From positions 1 to 20,597 of the forward strand of contig JARLHY010000183.1 in the NCBI GenBank assembly GCA_031292015.1: DNA of 20,597 bases, read 5' to 3'. The notes under the pieces are model-generated. The model saw only the letters and a list, made by a program, of their open reading frames with translations, was not told where the DNA came from and made no database searches. Below are positions 15,059 to 20,597 of this stretch, one piece after another; the first letter of the stretch is position 1; the number at the start of each line of letters is the position of its first letter. Source of the DNA: Negativicutes bacterium. GTDB taxonomy: Bacteria; Bacillota_C; Negativicutes; Sporomusales_B; JARLHX01. The translations under genes were made by a program, and so were the position numbers.

Positions 15059-16777
15059 ATGAAAAATATTTATTCAATATATAAAATACTTTTTTATAAT
15101 ATTATCTGTGATCATTATTTAATAATTGTTCCAGTATTAATATTAAGTATTTTGGCTTCTGCGTGCCAGATGGCGTTTCCTATTGCGATGGGCGATGTTA
15201 TTAATGACCTTACGATTGGTTCTGCTAGCTCTGTTGATAATCCCTGGTCGCGGCTTAGCCCATTGATCGTTGCGGGGCTGCTCGCGGCGATCTTGAAGTA
15301 CCTCTCCTCCATTCTGGCTGATCGTCTCGGCGCAGGCATTGCTGAAACGGTGCGTAGGGCAATTCATCGTTCTGTCGTGCAGGCCAAGCTGTCCGATACG
15401 AGGCACGTGCCCAAGGGGGAGTTCGAGGCACTGACAACCGAAGAGCCGGAATATTTTGCACGCCTGCTGTCTCAGGCTATTCCCTTCTTCATCGTTCAAG
15501 GCTTTTTGACCATTGCCGTGGCAACATCCATGGTTATGAAAGCAGAAATTATTGCCGTGATGACCTTCATTCCTTTTATCGGTCTATTCCTGGCCGCCTT
15601 ATCGCTGCAGGCACGCTTTGTGACAAAGTTCCATCATAGCGGCCGGCTGCTCGCCGAAGTCGGTCTCTTTGCTGGCGAAACTTTAAAGGGATTGCTGACC
15701 GTTAAAGTTTTTACCTGGGAACGGGCGCGCCAGGCCGTCTTCGAGGAAAAAATTGCTCATCTCAGGATCACTGATACGGAGGTCAGAACAAGCGTTTCAG
15801 CTTATCATTTTATTGTACAATTGGTCACCACCATGGTGATTGTGAACATTTGCGGGATTGGGATTTGGCAGTCCACCACCCAAGCGGCGCACTGGACGGC
15901 TGGCGACGTTGTCGCGCTTGGTGCTTTGGCCGGGTTATTGTTCCAGCCGCTGACTGCTCTTGTCGAGATTTCGTCCTGGGTGCCCCGTGGCTTTGTGGCA
16001 GCGCAGCGCATCGCGGCCTTTCTATCTCTGCCGGTCGAGCAGGAAACTGCTGCTGTAGAGCCGTTTTGCAAGCCGCCACGGATCTGTTGCGAGAAGCTGA
16101 GTTTTGGCTATGGACCAGACAGGATGGTGCTCAAGGGGCTCGATTTGTGTGTCGAACCAGGTGAGATGGTTGGGATCGCGGGCCGATCCGGTATTGGGAA
16201 AAGTACGCTGATCAACCTCCTGATCGGCGGTTATCAGCCAAACGACGGGTCTATTTTGATCGGTGATCAACCGCTCAGTTCCATGGCCTTGGCATCCTGG
16301 CGTCGTTCGATCGGTCTGGTGCCGCAGGACTGTATGCTTTTTGAGGGATCGATCCTTGATAATGTGCGCTGTGGCCGTGACTGGCTGACGGATGAGCAGG
16401 TGATGACTGCGGCGCGTAGGGCACGGGCCCATGATTTCATCATGCGGCTGCCCATGGGCTATCAGAGCCATGTCACGCAAGAGGGCAAAGGGTTGTCCGG
16501 GGGCGAGCGGCAGCGTCTCGGCATTGCTCGCGCACTTGCCGCCGAACCACCCGTGCTGATTTTTGACGAAGCGACTTCAGCGCTGGATGCGGAAACGGAG
16601 AACGCGATATTGGATGATATTTGCACGATGGCGGCGGGATGCACGGTGTTGTTTGTCTCCCACCGTTCATCGCCTCTCAGCCGGGCGGGGCGGGTTGTTT
16701 CCCTGGAGAACGGCAGGCTTTACCCTGTCCGTTCGTTGACTGCTCCGGCTGACCTTGATGCGCGGCAACGTCCATGA
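15059..16777 (+). CDS. ABC exporter (fused membrane and ATPase domains)
   Basis: 572 residues from ATG 15059, two bases after the maturase stop, with GAGAG upstream; an earlier in-frame ATG (14990) lies inside the maturase and is unlikely. The N-terminal ~310 residues are a six-helix type exporter domain (IIVPVLILSILASACQMAFP and further segments). The ATPase domain has Walker A GRSGIGKST (~residue 375), Q-loop VPQDCMLFEGSI, signature LSGGERQRLGIARAL, Walker B VLIFDEATSAL and H-loop FVSHRS. No C39 peptidase domain is present at the N-terminus, so leader removal would need another protease. It probably exports the finished peptide. The first ~100 bases are very AT-rich compared with the rest. 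Its stop overlaps the next start (ATGA). Confidence 0.9.
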   Translation: MKNIYSIYKILFYNIICDHYLIIVPVLILSILASACQMAFPIAMGDVINDLTIGSASSVDNPWSRLSPLIVAGLLAAILKYLSSILADRLGAGIAETVRRAIHRSVVQAKLSDTRHVPKGEFEALTTEEPEYFARLLSQAIPFFIVQGFLTIAVATSMVMKAEIIAVMTFIPFIGLFLAALSLQARFVTKFHHSGRLLAEVGLFAGETLKGLLTVKVFTWERARQAVFEEKIAHLRITDTEVRTSVSAYHFIVQLVTTMVIVNICGIGIWQSTTQAAHWTAGDVVALGALAGLLFQPLTALVEISSWVPRGFVAAQRIAAFLSLPVEQETAAVEPFCKPPRICCEKLSFGYGPDRMVLKGLDLCVEPGEMVGIAGRSGIGKSTLINLLIGGYQPNDGSILIGDQPLSSMALASWRRSIGLVPQDCMLFEGSILDNVRCGRDWLTDEQVMTAARRARAHDFIMRLPMGYQSHVTQEGKGLSGGERQRLGIARALAAEPPVLIFDEATSALDAETENAILDDICTMAAGCTVLFVSHRSSPLSRAGRVVSLENGRLYPVRSLTAPADLDARQRP

Positions 16778-18303
16778 TGGATCGCAATTGGTCTCATATG
16801 ACGGTCCATGGCCGTGTTGACTGTGCTGAAGCCGACCTCAAGCAATGGCTGGGGCGTGGGGATTTTGGTGCGATCCTTGATTGCGCTGGCCATTTCGTCA
16901 TCGTCGCCACCGATAGTCATCATTCAGATGTTGTGATTATCTCGTCCCGGTCGGGCTTGATAAAATATTTTTACTCGCCACATTTGTCTGGCCGCCAGTT
17001 TCACCATGGCCCCAGTGTCCATTCTGTCGTTACGTCAGCAGATTTGCCATGGGGATGGGATTATGATGCTTTGGCCGATTATTTTGCGCTTGGCCACCCC
17101 CTGGGTGCCCGCAGCCTGAACCGCGATGTTCAGCGCGTGCCGATGGGTGCGGTGTTACGGTTTTCTGCATCTGCCCAGGGGGTTGAAGTCACTTCGTATC
17201 CTGATCCGCAGCGAAACAAACAGGGCGGTGGGCGCGGGGCCGTGGAGCAGGCGCTTGACGCTCTTGTCCAGACGGCGAAGAGACTGCCGGACGAGATCGA
17301 TCTTTCCATGTCGGGTGGGTTCGATTCCCGTGTCTTGCTGGCGGCTCTGCTTGCTGCGGGCAAAAGGCCGCGTTTGATCGTTTCCGGCGCGCGGTCGTCC
17401 TTTGATCGCGATATCAGCGAAGCCATTGCTAAGGGCTGTGATTTGCCTCTGGAGGCGGTTGTCGTCAGCCAAGCAGATCTTCTGGGGGCGGCAAATCATG
17501 TGGCCTTGTCAAGCGACGGCCAGTTGCCGTTATCCCATGTTGCCGGGTTGGTCCATTGTCAGGTGTTGGCCCGTCCGGGGGTTCCACTGCTCATGGGGTT
17601 CAATGGCGAATTTGCCCGCAGCTATTATACCCCTCAGCCAGCCGGAAAATGGCTCCACCTGATCAATCGCCCCCCAGCCGAGGCTGTAGACGTCTTGATC
17701 GACCGTATCCAGCCGCCATTTTTGCCAGATGAAATGGCGGCTGTTTCACAAGGTCTGGCTCAGGCATTAAGTGAGGAGGCGATACGTAGCCGCCTTAAAA
17801 AAGAAATATACGCCCTTAATGCGGAAAATGCGGCCGAAACCTTGGATGAATTCTATTTATCCCATTATGGCCGTCACAAAAGTGGCGCTGACCTTTCTTT
17901 TTTAACGTCTATTAATATTGATTGGAATGTACCATTTTTTGATTTTAAATGGATAAATTCGATTAGAAATCTTGATTTTTCCTACAAGCATGGTGATCTT
18001 TTTCACAGAAAGGCAGTCAGTATTCTCTCTAAAAAATTAGATCGCTTTCCATACGAAAGCGATTTGAAATTTTCATCAAAAAAACAGCATATATATGATC
18101 AGTATATAGATCAAAATATTTTTAAGATTAAATTTACCTCCGAGGAGCCTTTTATCAGAAATGCTGATCCTGAATTTCTAGAAAAAGATACTCTGTATAA
18201 AATATTTAAATCGCAAAATGACCATGGGCTACGTCCCCATATATTTTTCTCGTTATTCACACTTTTGCGCTGGCGTGATTTAACAAGAAATGCAATTCAA
18301 TGA
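16774..18303 (+). CDS. Asparagine-synthetase-like ATP-dependent enzyme (AsnB/lasso-cyclase fold)
   Basis: 509 residues, start overlapping the exporter stop. The N-terminal ~150 residues have the glutamine-amidotransferase-like fold (DFGAILDCAGHFVIVATD, SRSGLIKYFYS, DYFALGHPLGARSL, RVPMGAVLRFS), but there is no Cys at position 2 (MMDRNW), so glutamine cannot be hydrolysed in the usual way. The synthetase domain carries the PP-loop SGGFDS (residues 180-185) that binds ATP and pyrophosphate. This combination matches McjC-type lasso cyclases and other AsnB-like peptide or amide-forming enzymes, which adenylate a carboxylate and let an amine attack. No lasso B-type protease and no lasso-like precursor are near, so a different amide reaction on the peptide is more likely. 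The last ~140 codons switch to AT-rich DNA, though PFFDFKWINSIRNLDF still fits the family. Confidence 0.85.
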   Translation: MMDRNWSHMTVHGRVDCAEADLKQWLGRGDFGAILDCAGHFVIVATDSHHSDVVIISSRSGLIKYFYSPHLSGRQFHHGPSVHSVVTSADLPWGWDYDALADYFALGHPLGARSLNRDVQRVPMGAVLRFSASAQGVEVTSYPDPQRNKQGGGRGAVEQALDALVQTAKRLPDEIDLSMSGGFDSRVLLAALLAAGKRPRLIVSGARSSFDRDISEAIAKGCDLPLEAVVVSQADLLGAANHVALSSDGQLPLSHVAGLVHCQVLARPGVPLLMGFNGEFARSYYTPQPAGKWLHLINRPPAEAVDVLIDRIQPPFLPDEMAAVSQGLAQALSEEAIRSRLKKEIYALNAENAAETLDEFYLSHYGRHKSGADLSFLTSINIDWNVPFFDFKWINSIRNLDFSYKHGDLFHRKAVSILSKKLDRFPYESDLKFSSKKQHIYDQYIDQNIFKIKFTSEEPFIRNADPEFLEKDTLYKIFKSQNDHGLRPHIFFSLFTLLRWRDLTRNAIQ

Positions 18304-18308
18304 TGATT

Positions 18309-18338
18309 GATCTTATTGCGATGAAATGAAGATCTTTA
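18309..18338 (+). terminator. Weak hairpin after the operon
   Basis: GATCTT (18309-18314) and AAGATC (18329-18334) can pair across a 14-base loop, followed by TTTAT. It stands at the end of the run of coupled genes and before a gene of different base composition. The stem is short, so this is a weak candidate. Confidence 0.25.
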
Positions 18339-18358
18339 TAAGCTGCTCAGGGTAGCGG

Positions 18359-20110
18359 ATGGCCATCACAGCCGCGCCACTGTGGCTGCCGTTCCGCCCA
18401 GGCCCTATGCGCGCAAGGAGAGACTGCCCCGCCATGCCCCGTCCACGTCCACCGCTACGTCCTGGTGACGTGCTGCGAGTCGGATGCGGTTTTCCGCGTC
18501 AGCGTGTGGATCAGGGCGCTATCGACTTCCTGCGTGTTCACTACGAGACCGATTCCCCTGGTCTTGGCCATGTGGTCGAGGTTGTAGAGGACGGTATGAT
18601 CATCGAACTGTGGGGCCATCTGTTCCACACGCCGGAACTGGCCACCGCACCGCATCTCTGCCGTCTGAGCCGGATCGAGCGGTTCTTCGCGCCCCAACGC
18701 CTGGGTGAAGCGGTCCTGCGCCGCGAGGTCCGGGCTGGCCGGGTGGTGATGGACCGCTCTCGCCGCCAGCGGAAGCAGAGGCTGGTGTGGGCCTGGCTGC
18801 ACCGCACCAGGGGGCGGCTTCCTGTCCTGGAGGCATTGGGCGGGCGGATCCGCCTTCCTATCCTGCGCAGGATGACGTCGTGGTTGTTCTACCGGTTGGG
18901 GCGGCTGGGCATCCTGCCGCCGTTCAATGGCTTCCTCGACCATGGCCGGCTGATCGATCGCATCGGCGTCTCCATCACGTTGACCTATTCCGGCCGGCTG
19001 CGGGCGGTCTGGCTCGACCGGATTCTGCTCCACAAGAACCAATCGCTGCATCTGGTCGGGATAGACTTGGGTCTCGGTGAGCAGCGTACCTTCCGCCTCG
19101 ATCGGGTTGACGCCCTCGAGATACCGATGCTGGGGTCGGTTGAAAGAGATGATCTCTATTGGGAGCTTCAGGCCTTGTGCCTGTCCCGCGCGGACTGGCT
19201 GGGGTACTGGAACCGGCATCAGGCCAAGTTCGGACGTCCGCCGGCCCCGCCCATCGGTCCTGTCGGGCGTGTCCTGGAGACAGCGGGCCGCCTCTCCGGG
19301 GTGGTCGCACTGTTGCCCGGACTCCTCGCCCGCGCCCGTGCTACGGCGGTCCGGGCCTATCGGGTTCGGCGCATGGCCCTGCACGCGCTTATCCGCTCCT
19401 CGCTGGCCGTCCGCCATCTGCCAAGCCGGAAGGCGCTGCGCCGGGCCGCGTTGCTGGCCGAAATGCCGACTTGGCGCCGCCGTCTGCTGCGGGCCATCGC
19501 CACCGTCGAAGCGGGCGGCCGTGACCAGATCACCTGCCTGCTGCCGATGAATGCGCTGCTGGCCGATTCTACCCGGTGTCTCGCCTATCTCCGCCATCTG
19601 GTCGCGTTGACCATCAAGGAGGCGGAGGCGGATCCGTCCGGCCATCCCGAGGCGCAGGGGCTCTTGGCCGAGGCCCTGTCTTTAGCCCCGGTCTCGCCCC
19701 GGCCAATCCCATTGGTGGAATGGCAGGCGGCGCAAAGGCTGATGCTGCGCCTGAAGTCTCGACAACCCGGCTCCAGGCGGATCGGGATTCATGCCCGCCG
19801 CCCGCAGGGGGCAGATGCCCGCCTGCTGCTGTGCCAGTGCTTCCTGATGGCTGTCTATGGACTGCATGATCACCGTGGTGATGCCCCCTGGAATGCAGCC
19901 GTCGTGCGGATCCCGAAGCAGTGGGGCTTCTATCGCGCCAGTGCCTATTTCATTGCCCGCTGGGATGATTTGCGGTTCCACGTCGATGCCACATCCGCGC
20001 CACGCCTGCGGGCCATTGTTGATTGGTGGGATGTTGAGACCGCCCGGAAAACCGGTGCCCACTTGTCCTCGATTTGCTTTCGAGTATCCAGGGGCTCCAT
20101 GCCCCCCTGA
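18359..20110 (+). CDS. WYL-like domain protein of unknown function
   Basis: Up to 583 residues; the ATG at 18434 (residue 26) has a better upstream AAGGAG (18415-18420, somewhat far) and removes a proline-rich leader. Residues ~204-257 resemble a WYL domain, a ligand-sensing beta fold of regulators: ITLTYSGRLRAVWLDRILL, LHLVGIDLGLGEQ, RTFRLDRVDALEI. The part before it (RPGDVLRVG, GHVVEVVEDGMIIELWGHLFH) and the long basic helical part after it are not recognised, and no helix-turn-helix is obvious. The gene is much more GC-rich and arginine-rich than the preceding AsnB-like gene end, and lies 55 bases after it with no coupling. It ends 24 bases before a truncated IS630 copy, so its original 3' end may have been altered. 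Membership of the peptide locus is doubtful. Confidence 0.6.
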   Translation: MAITAAPLWLPFRPGPMRARRDCPAMPRPRPPLRPGDVLRVGCGFPRQRVDQGAIDFLRVHYETDSPGLGHVVEVVEDGMIIELWGHLFHTPELATAPHLCRLSRIERFFAPQRLGEAVLRREVRAGRVVMDRSRRQRKQRLVWAWLHRTRGRLPVLEALGGRIRLPILRRMTSWLFYRLGRLGILPPFNGFLDHGRLIDRIGVSITLTYSGRLRAVWLDRILLHKNQSLHLVGIDLGLGEQRTFRLDRVDALEIPMLGSVERDDLYWELQALCLSRADWLGYWNRHQAKFGRPPAPPIGPVGRVLETAGRLSGVVALLPGLLARARATAVRAYRVRRMALHALIRSSLAVRHLPSRKALRRAALLAEMPTWRRRLLRAIATVEAGGRDQITCLLPMNALLADSTRCLAYLRHLVALTIKEAEADPSGHPEAQGLLAEALSLAPVSPRPIPLVEWQAAQRLMLRLKSRQPGSRRIGIHARRPQGADARLLLCQCFLMAVYGLHDHRGDAPWNAAVVRIPKQWGFYRASAYFIARWDDLRFHVDATSAPRLRAIVDWWDVETARKTGAHLSSICFRVSRGSMPP

Positions 20111-20114
20111 TTTT
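20089..20114 (+). terminator. Hairpin with short T-run over the stop codon
   Basis: CAGGGGC (20089-20095) can pair with GCCCCCCTG (20101-20109), leaving bulged Cs, followed by ATTTT. It fits a modest intrinsic terminator for the WYL-like gene. Confidence 0.35.
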
Positions 20115-20130
20115 ACGAGCACCCGCTCGT
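20115..20130. repeat. Small perfect palindrome at the truncated IS border
   Basis: ACGAGC-ACCC-GCTCGT, 6-base arms, ends four bases before identity with the IS630 gene begins at 20134. It may be part of a former boundary or of the terminator region; no function is shown. Confidence 0.4.
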
Positions 20131-20133
20131 GGT

Positions 20134-20597
20134 GCCGCAATATGGCGCCGCCCGCTCATGCCGTCGTCGTGTCGATCGACGAGAAGAGCCAGATCCATGC
20201 CCTCGACCGCACCCAACCCGGGCTGCCCCTGAAGCCGGGCAAGTGCGGAACCATGACGCACGACGACAAACGCAACGGCACGACCACTCTGTTCGCGGCC
20301 CTTGACGTTCTCCACGGCACCGTCATCGGCCGCTGCATGCCCAAGCACCGGCACCAGGAGTTCATCAAGTTCCTCAGCGCCGTCGAGCACGCGGTTCCTG
20401 CGGGCAAGGTGATCCACGCCGTCCTCGACAGCTATGCCACCCACATGCACCCGAAGGTTCTCGAATGGCTCGCCGATCATCCGCGATGGGTATTCCACTT
20501 CACCCCGACCTCGGGATCCTGGCTCAATGCCGTCGAGAGCTTCTTCTCGGTTCTCACCCGAAGGGCCATTCGACGGGGCGTCTTCAAGTCCGTCGCC
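20134..20597 (+). pseudogene. IS630 transposase, 5'-truncated right copy (runs off the window)
   Basis: Identity with the inverted left copy begins abruptly at 20134, so the first ~170 codons (helix-turn-helix part) are absent. From 20142 the frame is open to the window edge. It carries the three catalytic acidic sites of IS630 enzymes: SIDEKSQIHALDRT, AVLDSYATH and SGSWLNAVESFF. Unlike the left copy it has no frameshift at the GLPLKPGKCG position. Positions 20134-20539 pair with 405-1 of the left copy with about five differences. Without its DNA-binding half it should be inactive. Confidence 0.85.

Noticed and set aside
16774..18303. Lasso peptide cluster, based on the AsnB-like protein
   Set aside because: No B1/B2 recognition or protease protein, no suitable precursor, and a cyclophane-type radical SAM maturase is present instead.
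18455..19645. Long minus-strand open frame of 396 codons opposite the WYL-like gene
   Set aside because: High-GC shadow frame: low-complexity Gln/Arg/Pro-rich translation without motifs, while the plus strand has a domain-like product.
1..20597. CRISPR arrays, tRNA or rRNA genes
   Set aside because: No regularly spaced repeats and no tRNA- or rRNA-like sequence noticed on reading.

Overview
The window looks like an accessory (mobile) region of a GC-rich proteobacterium, most likely an alphaproteobacterium. This placement is an inference from the high-GC coding background, the IS630-type insertion sequences, the 17-kDa-antigen-like lipoprotein and the overall gene style. No rRNA, tRNA or core housekeeping gene is present to confirm it.

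Edges: both ends carry copies of one IS630-family transposase gene in opposite orientation, about 99% identical over about 405 bp. The left copy (minus strand, 1-943) has a one-base deletion that breaks its frame. It has inserted at a TA dinucleotide inside the 3' end of a Tn3-family transposase gene, of which only the last ~75 codons remain, followed by a 38-bp Tn3-type terminal repeat (1217-1254). The right copy (plus strand, 20134-20597) lacks its 5' part.

Interior, left half (1.6-9.7 kb): an OmpR-type response regulator and a membrane histidine kinase overlap by four bases. They are followed by two small exported proteins with PPC-like C-terminal beta domains, a large exported CHAT (caspase-like) protease of 958 residues, and a GT4-type glycosyltransferase, all on the plus strand.

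Interior, right half (9.7-18.3 kb): I read this as a ribosomally synthesised, post-translationally modified peptide (RiPP) locus. A 57-residue precursor-like peptide ending in GSCQSGYSSWGN sits behind its own promoter and is followed by a 15-bp hairpin. After a glycine-zipper lipoprotein and an exported cysteine-containing protein comes a compact operon: a PhyH-type Fe(II)/2OG dioxygenase, a second divergent 2OG-oxygenase-like protein, a radical SAM/SPASM maturase of the cyclophane-forming GrrM/OscB type, an ABC exporter and an asparagine-synthetase-like ATP-dependent enzyme lacking the N-terminal cysteine. The last four are coupled by 4-base overlaps or a 2-base gap. The simplest model is that the precursor is cyclophane-crosslinked by the radical SAM enzyme, oxidised by one or both oxygenases, possibly further modified by the AsnB-like enzyme and exported. 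The exported CHAT protease is a candidate peptidase or response component, and the two-component system a candidate regulator.

A repeated palindromic element of the type TTACA-N5-TGTAA lies upstream of the response regulator, the precursor and the second oxygenase, which would tie the pieces into one regulon. A GC-rich WYL-like gene of unknown role (18359-20110) lies between the operon and the right IS copy and probably has a different history.
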